NCBI GenBank assembly: GCA_041392855.1
Contig: JAWKLD010000003.1
Span: forward strand, 86,321 to 150,320
Origin: Flavipsychrobacter sp.
GTDB taxonomy: Bacteria > Bacteroidota > Bacteroidia > Chitinophagales > Chitinophagaceae
Reading direction: 5' to 3'
DNA length: 64,000 nt
Shown here: piece by piece, positions 43,795 through 51,357 of the stretch
Layout of the letters: each line of letters begins with the position of its first letter
How positions within the stretch are numbered: position 1 is the stretch's first letter
The notes under the pieces: generated by a model
Told to the model about the DNA's origin: nothing
What the model saw: only the letters and a program-made list of their open reading frames with translations
Databases searched by the model: none
Position numbers and translations under genes: made by a program

Positions 43795-44214
43795 ATGGCT
43801 AGCAAAAAGAAAACATGGGCTGAGAAGATGAAGCCCGGCGCAGAGCATAAAATAACAGTAAACGATAAAGACTTTGCTGATATTCCTGCTGGTCATTCTT
43901 TGCTCATACCCACACCAATTATAGTAGATAGCTACGTACGCGATATACCTGAGGGGACACAGACCAACATCAAACAAATGCGTAGTGACCTTGCAGCAGA
44001 GTATGGGTCGGAATATGCCTGCCCTGTAGTATCGGGCATCTGCTTGAGAATAGTGGCCGAAAATGCTTTTGAACAATTACAAAACGGGCAACCCTTGAGC
44101 CAAGTAGCTCCTTTTTGGCGTATGATAGACCTCAAGTCTCCTACGGCCAAAAAGCTGGCTTGCGGCATCGATTATTTAGCCGATTTGAGAAAAAATGAAG
44201 GATTACCCGTATAA
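43795..44214 (+). CDS. Conserved small protein of the family often labelled MGMT-like
   Basis: 139 residues, 4 bases after menG. Core CPVVSGICLRIVAENAFEQL and VAPFWRMIDLKSPTAKKLAC matches a conserved family that automatic annotation calls MGMT family. It lacks the PCHR alkyl-acceptor motif of true O6-alkylguanine methyltransferases, so DNA repair by that mechanism is unlikely. The remaining Cys residues (in CPVV, GICL and LACG) are conserved-looking candidates. Cytoplasmic. Function unknown. Confidence 0.6.
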   Translation: MASKKKTWAEKMKPGAEHKITVNDKDFADIPAGHSLLIPTPIIVDSYVRDIPEGTQTNIKQMRSDLAAEYGSEYACPVVSGICLRIVAENAFEQLQNGQPLSQVAPFWRMIDLKSPTAKKLACGIDYLADLRKNEGLPV

Positions 44215-44295
44215 ATTTAGTCGTTACAGGATACTTTATTATTATTGTACATACTGTATCTTCGTATAGTACGTTATAGTAACCAATAATCATTC

Positions 44296-45000
44296 ATGCG
44301 TTTACGCTTAGTTATACTTTTTCTAGTTAGCATTATAGGCCTGCAGTCGGCTAGTGGACAGACTATTCTAAACATGCCCGAACATGATCAAAAAGCCTAT
44401 TACTTTGGTATCACCTTTGGTACCAACTTCTCTACTTATAAAATAAAGTATAGTGAATCGTTCACTAATGAAGACACTTTCAAATCCATACAACCTGGTT
44501 TTGGTCCGGGTTTCAACCTTGGTTTGATGGGAAACCTTAGGTTAACCAGCTTTATAGATGCCCGTTTTAACCCCACACTTATTTTTGCCGAAAAGCCAAT
44601 GACCGTAAACATGAGAGGTTTCGACGGTTCTGACAGCTCTTCTTCAAAATCTATTGAGTCTATATACTTACACCTACCTTTTCAGCTAAAGTTCAAAAGC
44701 GACCGCATTAACAACTTTCGTTTTTATGGCTTAGCTGGCGTTAAGTTCGACTTCGACTTGGCGGCCAATGCTCGCTCTCGTAAAAAAGACGAGATACTAA
44801 AAGTCTCTGCCTTTGACTATGGGTATGAGCTAGGTGCAGGTTTTGAGTTCTACTACCCTAACTTCATTTTCTCTCCTGAGATCAAGTTGAGCCAAGGGTT
44901 GGGCAATGCCTTATTTAAAGACCCGCGCATACCATTGAGTAATGCCGTTAACGGACTATCAACCAGAATGATCGTTATCTCTATTCATATAGAGGGATAA
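44296..45000 (+). CDS. porT: T9SS component PorT
   Basis: 234 residues. Signal peptide (cut near ASGQ-TI) and an eight-stranded outer-membrane beta-barrel (YYFGITFGTNFSTYKIKY, FRFYGLAGVKFDFDLA, GYELGAGFEFYYPNFIFSPE). PorT/SprT is needed for type IX secretion; its location directly after menG/ubiE is the usual one in Bacteroidota and supports this over a generic porin-family call. It would serve the T9SS cargo encoded at 6065, 8369, 24713 and 60862. Confidence 0.82.
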   Translation: MRLRLVILFLVSIIGLQSASGQTILNMPEHDQKAYYFGITFGTNFSTYKIKYSESFTNEDTFKSIQPGFGPGFNLGLMGNLRLTSFIDARFNPTLIFAEKPMTVNMRGFDGSDSSSSKSIESIYLHLPFQLKFKSDRINNFRFYGLAGVKFDFDLAANARSRKKDEILKVSAFDYGYELGAGFEFYYPNFIFSPEIKLSQGLGNALFKDPRIPLSNAVNGLSTRMIVISIHIEG

Positions 45001-45004
45001 TACA

Positions 45005-45070
45005 TTTCCCGATTCTGTAAGTAGTTTTCCCGATTCTTATGCTGACAGTTTGGTGACAAACCTACATTTG
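45005..45070 (+). promoter_or_regulatory. 12-bp direct repeat spaced 21 bp, upstream of a minus-7 box
   Basis: TTTCCCGATTCT occurs twice, at 45005-45016 and 45026-45037, exactly 21 bp apart (two helical turns). TACATTTG at 45063-45070 is an exact minus-7 box for the gene at 45089. The geometry fits an activator binding two sites on one face of the DNA. Confidence 0.55.
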
Positions 45071-45088
45071 TACTCATAACTATTAATT

Positions 45089-45418
45089 ATGAGCAAGAAT
45101 TTTGTAGCCATTAACTATATCAGCTGTAACGATGATTACAGACCACGATTTGAAGAACTATTTGCTACCAGAGCAGGAGCAATAGATAAAATGCCAGGGT
45201 TTAAAGAGATGCATGTGCTTCGCCCTAATGACCAAGAAGATAAATATCTTATTGTTAGCTACTGGGAGACAGAAGATGCATTTAAAGATTGGACGAAGTC
45301 TGAAGCTTTTATCGAAGGTCATAAAAGAGGCTTTGCCGATTTGGCAAAAGCTAAAGCGGAAGGGAAACCAGCCCCTATGAGCAGCGATTTTAAAACCTAT
45401 AAAATCATTGCTAACTAA
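45089..45418 (+). CDS. Antibiotic biosynthesis monooxygenase (ABM) domain protein, HmoA/IsdG-like
   Basis: 109 residues, single ABM ferredoxin-like domain: FVAINYISCNDDYRPRFEEL at the start, MPGFKEMHVLRPND, YLIVSYWETEDAFKDWTKSE and AFIEGHKRG. The W and H spacing recalls IsdG/HmoA-type heme-degrading monooxygenases, so heme or iron handling is possible; quinone oxidation is an alternative. Strongly marked promoter region with a 21-bp-spaced repeat. Its stop overlaps the next start (TAATG). Confidence 0.75.
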   Translation: MSKNFVAINYISCNDDYRPRFEELFATRAGAIDKMPGFKEMHVLRPNDQEDKYLIVSYWETEDAFKDWTKSEAFIEGHKRGFADLAKAKAEGKPAPMSSDFKTYKIIAN

Positions 45419-45546
45419 TGGAAGCCATCGCTATGAAGAAATCTAAAACCATGAAATGGCTAAAAAGAATTGGGATAGGGGGATTCCTTTTCTTTTTAGT
45501 CAAAGGTTTAGTTTGGCTAGCAATAGGTTACTTTATCATTAAATAA
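45418..45546 (+). CDS. 42-residue membrane protein
   Basis: Starts in the TAATG overlap with the upstream stop, so translation is probably coupled. Basic N-terminus (KKSKTMKWLKRIG) and one membrane helix (GGFLFFLVKGLVWLAIGYFII). Proteins with this WLKRIG-GGFLFFLVKGLVWL pattern recur in Bacteroidota as short unassigned proteins, in my recollection. Too short for usual gene callers. Role unknown; a partner or anchor of the ABM protein is one idea. Confidence 0.6.
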   Translation: MEAIAMKKSKTMKWLKRIGIGGFLFFLVKGLVWLAIGYFIIK

Positions 45547-45592
45547 AGTAGCCTATTGCTACAGTTATATACAGATGTGTTCTAAGCCCTTT

Positions 45593-45766
45593 TTATCTGC
45601 AAGCGCCAATCATCTTTAAATCATAACAGCACATCAAGCCTTCTTCTACAAGCGCTCTTTGAGCTTGATAATCGCATTTCTTCTTAATGACGGGCATGTA
45701 ACTCTTCTTTAGGGCATTGCAAATGAACAGATGCTGTATTTGCTTTTGAAATTGCTTTTCATTCAT
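45593..45766 (-). CDS. Possible 57-residue protein
   Basis: Frame from ATG 45766 (opens at 45799). Lys/Gln-rich start (MNEKQFQKQIQHLFICNALK) and four Cys residues (CNALK, KKCDY, MCCYD and the C-terminal GACR). Codon choice looks coding-like and no competing gene covers the 400-base gap. No homologue recognised, so this stays tentative. Confidence 0.35.
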   Translation of the reverse strand: MNEKQFQKQIQHLFICNALKKSYMPVIKKKCDYQAQRALVEEGLMCCYDLKMIGACR

Positions 45767-45961
45767 TAAGTCAATATAATTTAGGGCAATTGTATACATC
45801 TTAAATGTCTGTTGAATTGTTAGATATTATTGTAGAACAAGTTTAGCTCAAAAGCTGCCCAAAATACATGTGCATAAAAACAGTAATCGAGGGGGTATTT
45901 TTACCCCCATTCCTTTATATATTATTTTTGTTATTTATAAATTCGCGTAAAACATTCAAAT
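45767..45961. other. Intergenic region with a C/G-run hairpin
   Basis: GGGGGTATTTTTACCCCC around 45892-45909 is a short perfect hairpin, close upstream of the gene at 45962. No clear TAnnTTTG box seen. The hairpin could be a terminator for upstream transcription (T-rich sequence follows). Confidence 0.4.
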
Positions 45962-46738
45962 ATGCCTGTTAAAATCTCACCTATTACTGGAGGGAACTCC
46001 TCAGAGGTTATCACCTTAAACGAATATGAGCAAGGTCGTCTTCATTTCGACATGCACTATTTTAAATCAGCCGATGCGCTACCATTTGAAGGAAAGGACT
46101 TCAATGTGCTATGGGATGACCTTAGTAATGCCGTAAGCCAATTCACAACTATGTATGCTGTGCCTGCAAGTGATGTAGCCTTACGTTTTGTTCATTGCTT
46201 CGACATTGGAACCAACGAACTGTACTTGCGTTTGCAAATATGTACGATGGATCCTCCCATTATGAAACTAGATCATCAATTTTACCCGCTCAACACTACT
46301 AATGAAGCGTGGTATGAGATCAGACAAGGAGTATTTGCCCCTACTCCTGACAAAACACTATTGGGCACAGAGTATTTCGACAGATTCTACTACAAAGCTC
46401 CTAATAGTGAAGTATTGGAACGACTGGCAGATGGCGGCTTGGAAAAATATGTAAGAAACCTAGTGCTACCTTGGGAGATTGAAATAGAACGAATGTATTT
46501 AGACAACGGTAGCCCAGTAGGTGCTTTTATTAATTTTGGCGCTTGCTCTTACACAGAAGTAATACCTGGTACGGAAGCCGTTCTATGGCCACATGGTTTA
46601 GTTTTATACTTATCGGACTCTACGGGTGGTAAAATGCTTAATAATGAAGACTATATCTCTATTTTCCACTATAAGGGTGCAGACTTTGCAACTCAGTGTC
46701 CACCGATTTGCCATGGTTATTTAAAACCTTTAAGTTAA
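45962..46738 (+). CDS. Cytoplasmic protein of unknown function
   Basis: 258 residues, no signal peptide or membrane segment. Mixed alpha/beta with many aromatic residues (FDMHYFKSADALPFEGKDF, YFDRFYYKAPN, VLPWEIEIERMYLDNG) and a C-terminal CPPICHGYLKPLS with two Cys. No family recognised. It is 60 bases before the three-gene signalling unit on the same strand, but a link is not shown. Confidence 0.7.
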   Translation: MPVKISPITGGNSSEVITLNEYEQGRLHFDMHYFKSADALPFEGKDFNVLWDDLSNAVSQFTTMYAVPASDVALRFVHCFDIGTNELYLRLQICTMDPPIMKLDHQFYPLNTTNEAWYEIRQGVFAPTPDKTLLGTEYFDRFYYKAPNSEVLERLADGGLEKYVRNLVLPWEIEIERMYLDNGSPVGAFINFGACSYTEVIPGTEAVLWPHGLVLYLSDSTGGKMLNNEDYISIFHYKGADFATQCPPICHGYLKPLS

Positions 46739-46798
46739 TATCAAATACTTCTTTAAAGTTGCATATGCTTTTTCTAATTTCACAGCATTAGAGGGTAT

Positions 46799-47461
46799 AT
46801 GCAACTTTTCTTTTTCATTATTTTTTCAGCAAAAATTCTAGGGATAATCATAGGAGCTTATCATTTCAAGCACCTTTCTTCTCCTTATCGAGTCTTATAC
46901 TTTCAAGTTTGGATTGCGCTCATGGCTGAAATTGCAGGAGCTTATATAGGACTTGTGTTAAGCCAACATAATATCTGGTTCTTTAACAGTTATCTACTAA
47001 TAGAAATATGGCTTGTTTGCACACCAGCTCTGCTACTTTATACTAGCAAAAAACTCAAACTATTAGCACTCCTACTCCTGTCAAGTAGCGCCTTAGTTTG
47101 GTTGCTTAATGTTTATCAGAAAGGTATACATGTACCAGCCAATTTATATTTCTTATACTATTGTATAACGGTGCTTATCATCTACCTACTCCTACTGTTT
47201 AATAGCGGTATTTTCAATGGCAAAAAACTAGTGGCGCAACCTGTGTTCTGGATCGCCTTATCGGCACTTCTATATTTTGGATGCATGATACCCTACAAAG
47301 GTTTTGAGCTATACCTCTTTGCTAATGACATGGAACTAGCAAGAACACTCTTCAACATCAACATTGGGCTTGGTATGTTACGTTATCTATTTTTAGCGGT
47401 GAGTTTTTTCTTGTTGGGCAAGGGTGCTAAAAAGAATATCTTAGCCAAGCATGCAGACTAA
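46799..47461 (+). CDS. Multi-spanning membrane protein, possible sensor subunit
   Basis: 220 residues with about six to seven membrane helices and short loops (LFFFIIFSAKILGIIIGAY, LLALLLLSSSALVWLLNVY, TVLIIYLLLLF), no enzymatic motif. Its 3' end overlaps the histidine kinase start by 11 bases, and the kinase has only a small membrane anchor. The simplest reading is that this protein is the sensory or membrane partner of the kinase, encoded separately. No family name recognised. Confidence 0.7.
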   Translation: MQLFFFIIFSAKILGIIIGAYHFKHLSSPYRVLYFQVWIALMAEIAGAYIGLVLSQHNIWFFNSYLLIEIWLVCTPALLLYTSKKLKLLALLLLSSSALVWLLNVYQKGIHVPANLYFLYYCITVLIIYLLLLFNSGIFNGKKLVAQPVFWIALSALLYFGCMIPYKGFELYLFANDMELARTLFNINIGLGMLRYLFLAVSFFLLGKGAKKNILAKHAD

Positions 47462-48221
47462 CGACATTGTACTTACCATAGTTGTTATCACATTTGTGAT
47501 ATTATTACTTATTGCAGGCGTTATCATTACTATGATAATAGCTAACAAAAAGCATGTGCAGCAAGAAGTAAAAATGACCCAAATGCAATTAGACTACGAA
47601 AAAGAGCTAAGGGTTGTAGAAAATGAGGTACAGGAAGAAACGCTCTCGAATGTAGCCAGAGAACTGCATGACAATATTGGCCAGCTGCTCACACTTATAA
47701 GGATACAGTTAGAGCAAGAATCTTTTGACGATCAGGAATTAGCTGACAAATTAGCCCCGGCAGATAGCACACTAAATGATACAATAGAACAAGTAAGACT
47801 GTTAAGCCATAGCCTAAATACCGACCATATAGCACAATCAGGTTTTATAGCACTAATAGATAAGGAAGTTAATCGCCTGAGTAGCTTAAAAAGACTAAGG
47901 TTTAACTGGGACAAGCCTAACACAGAACCCGATATTAATAAAGATAAACGCATTATGCTCTTCCGTATATTTCAGGAGATAGTGAATAATGCTATGAAAC
48001 ATGCAGGAGCAAAGAATATCACCATCATAATCCGATCAATCAATCCATTGGTCATTACAATAAAAGACGATGGTATAGGTTTTGATTTGGAAGAGATCAA
48101 TAAGAAAGGAAGAGGTTCTGGGTTTACTAATATGAATAAGCGAGCAGAATTGGCAAACTTCAAGCTAGAAATTGAGAGCAATAAAGGCAAAGGCAGTATA
48201 TTTACGTTATCCCAATTCTAA
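47451..48221 (+). CDS. NarL-type sensor histidine kinase (HisKA_3)
   Basis: 256 residues. One N-terminal membrane helix (9-31), a short coiled coil, the HisKA_3 dimerisation motif with the phospho-acceptor His73 (NVARELHDNIGQLLTLIR), and a HATPase domain (EIVNNAMKHAGAKNITI for the N box, IKDDGIGFD for the G1 box, RGSGFTNMNKRAEL for the ATP lid). No sensor domain is present, which fits a separate sensor (46799). Overlaps that gene by 11 bases; the regulator follows 21 bases later. Confidence 0.9.
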   Translation: MQTNDIVLTIVVITFVILLLIAGVIITMIIANKKHVQQEVKMTQMQLDYEKELRVVENEVQEETLSNVARELHDNIGQLLTLIRIQLEQESFDDQELADKLAPADSTLNDTIEQVRLLSHSLNTDHIAQSGFIALIDKEVNRLSSLKRLRFNWDKPNTEPDINKDKRIMLFRIFQEIVNNAMKHAGAKNITIIIRSINPLVITIKDDGIGFDLEEINKKGRGSGFTNMNKRAELANFKLEIESNKGKGSIFTLSQF

Positions 48222-48242
48222 AAACAATAATAGTTAGCAATC

Positions 48243-48905
48243 ATGTCTCAGCAACCAGCATCTATTATATTAGTAGACGACCACCCCGTAGTACGCAACG
48301 GTTTGAAAGTGCTGATAGAGCGCATGGGCAACTATGTGATAACTGGGGAGTACGATAACGGGCAAGAGCTATTAGATCATATTGATATCAAGCCTCATGT
48401 AGACTTGATCATCATGGACCTTACCATGCCTGTTATGGATGGCAGAGAGACCTTAATAGCGCTACAACAAAAAGGGATCACTTACCCTGTACTATTACTT
48501 ACTCTGGAAACAAATGAAAAAGATATTATTGACCTTTTCAGAAAAGGGATAAAAGGCTACTTACCCAAAAGCAGCAAAGCCAATATTTTAAAGATAGCTA
48601 TCGACGATATTATCAATACAGGATATTACCATAACGAGATGCTCACAAAAGCATTAACCTCTAATAGCACAGCAAAAACAGCCACAGAAAAAGTGTTGGA
48701 GCAAGTAACTGATAGGGAAAAGGAATTTTTACTACAGGTGTGTGCACCCGAAGAGCCTACCTACGAGCAAATAGCAGACAATATGGGTGTAAGTAGAAGA
48801 ACTGTAGATGGTTATAGAGAATCTCTGTTCGACAAGTTTGACATCCGCTCAAAGACAGGCCTAGTGCTGTTTGCCTTAAAATATGGTATTTATACACTTA
48901 ACTAA
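48243..48905 (+). CDS. NarL/LuxR-type response regulator
   Basis: 220 residues. Receiver domain with DDH at 12-14, phosphorylated Asp59 (DLIIMDLTMPVMDGRE) and Lys near 112 (KGYLPKSSKAN); C-terminal LuxR-type helix-turn-helix (TDREKEFLLQVCAPEEPTYE, then IADNMGVSRRTVDGYRESLF). Direct partner of the kinase upstream. An imperfect terminator follows. Confidence 0.92.
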   Translation: MSQQPASIILVDDHPVVRNGLKVLIERMGNYVITGEYDNGQELLDHIDIKPHVDLIIMDLTMPVMDGRETLIALQQKGITYPVLLLTLETNEKDIIDLFRKGIKGYLPKSSKANILKIAIDDIINTGYYHNEMLTKALTSNSTAKTATEKVLEQVTDREKEFLLQVCAPEEPTYEQIADNMGVSRRTVDGYRESLFDKFDIRSKTGLVLFALKYGIYTLN

Positions 48906-48910
48906 AAACA

Positions 48911-48943
48911 AAAAAGCCCTCACGTAAAAACGGAGGACTTTCC
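48911..48943. terminator. Imperfect hairpin between convergent genes
   Basis: AAG-CCTC-A-CGT, loop AAAA, ACG-GAGG-A-CTT, with A run before and TTTCC after. Mismatches make it weaker than the others. Confidence 0.5.
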
Positions 48944-48973
48944 ATAATAGGTAAACGATTCAACATTTCGAAT

Positions 48974-49705
48974 CTATTTAAAATTACTAATTTTTTCTAA
49001 CAATTGCTCCTTACCTATATATCCAACATTTCTCCATACCACTTTCCCATTCTTATATAGTAGCAAAGTAGGCAGAGCTGTCACTTCCAGCTGGGTTGAC
49101 AATGCTTCATTATCATCGGCATTTACCTTTACCAGTTTTACCACTTTTTCCTGCTCTTTAGCTATATCCTTTAGGAACGGTGCCATTTTCTTACATGGTC
49201 CGCACCAAGGAGCATAAAAATCTACTAAGACCAATCTACTGTCATTTAGCTCACTTTTATATTGAGCCATACTCATGCTTGGTGCTTTAGCTTTAGTACT
49301 AGCATTGGCTACTGGCATATTAGATCTCTTCCAGTTCATCATACCTCCATTCAGATCATACACCTCTTTAAAACCCATACTTTTAAGTTTATTAGCTGCT
49401 GCACCACTACGACCTCCTGCCAGGCAATACACAAATACCGGTCTTGTTTTGTCTAGCTTTGCTGCTTGTTGCTCAAAATCATTACCATTCCAATTCACAT
49501 TCTTAGCACCAGCAATAAAACCTTCAGCATACTCACCTGGTGTGCGTACATCAAGCAAGGTAGCATCTGTTTTCTTCTCCAGCTGTTGTAAAAATTCGGC
49601 AGGACTTAATACCGTCTTCCCGTTACCACTTTGAGATTGGCAGGCACTGGTAGATAGTAGAATAGCTAATAAGGGAATAAAAACTCTTGAGATATATTTA
49701 GTCAT
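48974..49705 (-). CDS. Rhodanese-thioredoxin fusion lipoprotein
   Basis: 243 residues from the ATG at 49705. Lipobox STSAC (Cys22) places it on a membrane facing the periplasm. Domain 1 (about 32-130): rhodanese with VYCLAGGRSG, Cys in the active loop. Domain 2 (about 140-243): thioredoxin with WCGPCKKM. The fusion suggests that persulfide loaded on the rhodanese Cys is reduced by the thioredoxin part. Last gene of a seven-gene minus-strand operon for sulfur handling. Confidence 0.85.
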   Translation of the reverse strand: MTKYISRVFIPLLAILLSTSACQSQSGNGKTVLSPAEFLQQLEKKTDATLLDVRTPGEYAEGFIAGAKNVNWNGNDFEQQAAKLDKTRPVFVYCLAGGRSGAAANKLKSMGFKEVYDLNGGMMNWKRSNMPVANASTKAKAPSMSMAQYKSELNDSRLVLVDFYAPWCGPCKKMAPFLKDIAKEQEKVVKLVKVNADDNEALSTQLEVTALPTLLLYKNGKVVWRNVGYIGKEQLLEKISNFK

Positions 49706-49727
49706 ATATTGTTCTTTGTTGCTAAAA

Positions 49728-50030
49728 TTAAGCATGTTGCTCTATAACTTCTTGTAATTTTTTTGCAGGTACAACACCACTCTGCCTCCATAATGTTTTC
49801 CCATTCTTGAAAAGCATTAATGTAGGTACACCTGAGATATTGTAAGCTTGGGCTGCGGCAGCATTTCTATCTACATCTATTTTTATGATAGTTGCCTTAT
49901 CCCCTATCTTAGTTTTTAGTTCGCTTAGTATTGGTGGCATCATTTTACATGGACCACACCACTCAGCAAAAAAGTCAACTAGAACAGGCTTATCAGAATT
50001 GATCAACTCTGAAAATGATTTAGTTGCCAT
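49728..50030 (-). CDS. Thioredoxin
   Basis: 100 residues, single thioredoxin fold with WCGPCKMMPPIL at 24-35 and the cis-Pro loop SGVPTLMLFKNG. No signal peptide, so cytoplasmic. Overlaps the upstream gene by 11 bases. Probably reduces persulfides or the disulfides of its neighbours rather than serving as the general thioredoxin; that is inference from context. Confidence 0.9.
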   Translation of the reverse strand: MATKSFSELINSDKPVLVDFFAEWCGPCKMMPPILSELKTKIGDKATIIKIDVDRNAAAAQAYNISGVPTLMLFKNGKTLWRQSGVVPAKKLQEVIEQHA

Positions 50031-50289
50031 TATTTTCTGCTTTTATTTCTTCGAATTCTGTGTCTTCAATTTTGTTGCTATCCGACGGACGATTATAACT
50101 AGTAGCACAGCTACCTGCGCCACAACAGCCTGTATTTGTTATCCCTTGAAAAAGGAATAACGCAGCGGCAAAAGCCATAAAACCATCGTGATTATTAAAC
50201 GCTGTTATACCAAAAGCTGCGCCTATTACAATACGTAATACGCGCATAAAGTGCCAATTGGTCAACAACATATTTCTTACATATGCCAT
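50020..50289 (-). CDS. Small membrane protein with Cys cluster
   Basis: 89 residues. Two membrane segments (MRVLRIVIGAAFGITAF and GFMAFAAALFLFQGI) followed by NTGCCGAGSCATSY, a cluster of three Cys, and an acidic tail. It resembles the membrane part of YgaP-type rhodanese proteins and short DUF2892-like proteins. Overlaps thioredoxin by 11 bases and shares one base with the rhodanese gene upstream. A sulfide or sulfane-sulfur channel or carrier role is a guess. Confidence 0.65.
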   Translation of the reverse strand: MAYVRNMLLTNWHFMRVLRIVIGAAFGITAFNNHDGFMAFAAALFLFQGITNTGCCGAGSCATSYNRPSDSNKIEDTEFEEIKAENNGN

Positions 50290-50591
50290 TAAGTATATTT
50301 TGTTAGGTTCATCCAGCCACCGCCGTTATGTACTTCTGAAAATCCGTTTGCTTTAAGCATGCTTTTTGCAGAAGCGCTACGCATACCAGATGCACAACAA
50401 GTAATGATCGGTGTATCTTTTTTCAGATTACCCATTTTAGTTTTTAGCTGGTCTAAAGGAATATTCTTTGATCCCTTTATGTGTCCACCGTCATACTCTC
50501 TTGGCGAGCGCACGTCCAGTATCACAGCTCCGTCTTTTATTAATTGTCCTAAGTCTACTTTAGGTCCAAATAACCTACTTAATAATCCCAT
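50289..50591 (-). CDS. Single-domain rhodanese
   Basis: 100 residues. Rhodanese fold with VILDVRSPREYDGGHIKGSK and active loop CCASGMRSAS (first Cys of the six-residue loop is catalytic). Cytoplasmic. Very similar in its active loop to the next rhodanese (50599), so the two are probably paralogues. Confidence 0.9.
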   Translation of the reverse strand: MGLLSRLFGPKVDLGQLIKDGAVILDVRSPREYDGGHIKGSKNIPLDQLKTKMGNLKKDTPIITCCASGMRSASAKSMLKANGFSEVHNGGGWMNLTKYT

Positions 50592-50598
50592 CTTTTAA

Positions 50599-50880
50599 TT
50601 AATTCACTTTGTTTACTAATTGATACTGCACATCTGTCCACGATCCGCCGTTACTTACGTTATCAAACCCACTTTGTGCTAAAAATTGAGTTGCTTGCCC
50701 ACTACGCATACCAGATGCGCAACATAATACGATAGGAGTTTTGATCTCCTTCAACTCACCCATTCTTTCAGGCAGTTCGTTCAATGGTATATTTACCGAC
50801 CCTACCACGTGTCCTGATGCGTATTCCATCGGAGTTCGTACATCTACTACAGCTATTTGCTGTTCATTACTTTGACTCAT
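50599..50880 (-). CDS. Single-domain rhodanese
   Basis: 93 residues. VVDVRTPMEYASGHVVGSVN and active loop CCASGMRSGQ. Overlaps the DUF6132-type gene upstream by 14 bases and is 7 bases from the next rhodanese. Tandem single-domain rhodaneses suggest a relay of sulfane sulfur or different acceptors. Confidence 0.9.
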   Translation of the reverse strand: MSQSNEQQIAVVDVRTPMEYASGHVVGSVNIPLNELPERMGELKEIKTPIVLCCASGMRSGQATQFLAQSGFDNVSNGGSWTDVQYQLVNKVN

Positions 50881-51085
50881 TGTTTGTTATTTTCTTATTG
50901 TTATCAAATATGCTAAAAAATAATCCACCCATCATGGCTCCGTAGGCGGTACTGTTCAAAGGTTTTGAGGTTATGGCACAAGTACCACTTGCACACCCTA
51001 CAAAGTAGTAGTACAAATAACCCCCAATAGCCCCCAACACTACGCCTATGAGCACTAGTTTGTTTTTTGATAAGAATGCCAACAT
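50867..51085 (-). CDS. DUF6132-like small membrane protein
   Basis: 72 residues, two membrane helices (LVLIGVVLGAIGGYLYYYFV and AYGAMMGGLFFSIF) with GCASGTCAITSKPLNS between them: a CxxxxC pair at the membrane surface. Proteins of this form occur next to rhodanese genes in Bacteroidota. Role unknown; the Cys pair may carry sulfur. Confidence 0.7.
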   Translation of the reverse strand: MLAFLSKNKLVLIGVVLGAIGGYLYYYFVGCASGTCAITSKPLNSTAYGAMMGGLFFSIFDNNKKITNNESK

Positions 51086-51294
51086 TAACTTCCCTTCACT
51101 TTACATGTACTAATACCAAATATTCTGTATAGCGGACAAAAACCCATTAATGTGGTTAATGTAAATATTGCTGCTACTACTAGTAATACTATCCCCAAAG
51201 TACCCGTCACAGTACCAGTAAAATACAAGACTACGAATAGTGCGGCAATAAGCAATCTTATTATCCTGTCGGCAGAACCCATATTCAGTTTCAT
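51085..51294 (-). CDS. DUF2892 (YgaP-like) inner-membrane protein
   Basis: 69 residues. MGSADRIIRLLIAALFVVLY and GFCPLYRIFGISTCK are the hallmarks of DUF2892: two helices and a C-terminal CPLY...C motif. In YgaP this segment anchors a rhodanese domain; here it is free-standing next to free-standing rhodaneses, like a split YgaP. First gene of the operon. Confidence 0.85.
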   Translation of the reverse strand: MKLNMGSADRIIRLLIAALFVVLYFTGTVTGTLGIVLLVVAAIFTLTTLMGFCPLYRIFGISTCKVKGS

Positions 51295-51357
51295 AACGTT
51301 TAGTTTTTTGGTTAGTGCAAATATGATATGATAACAATTTTTGTTTGGCTACTAATG

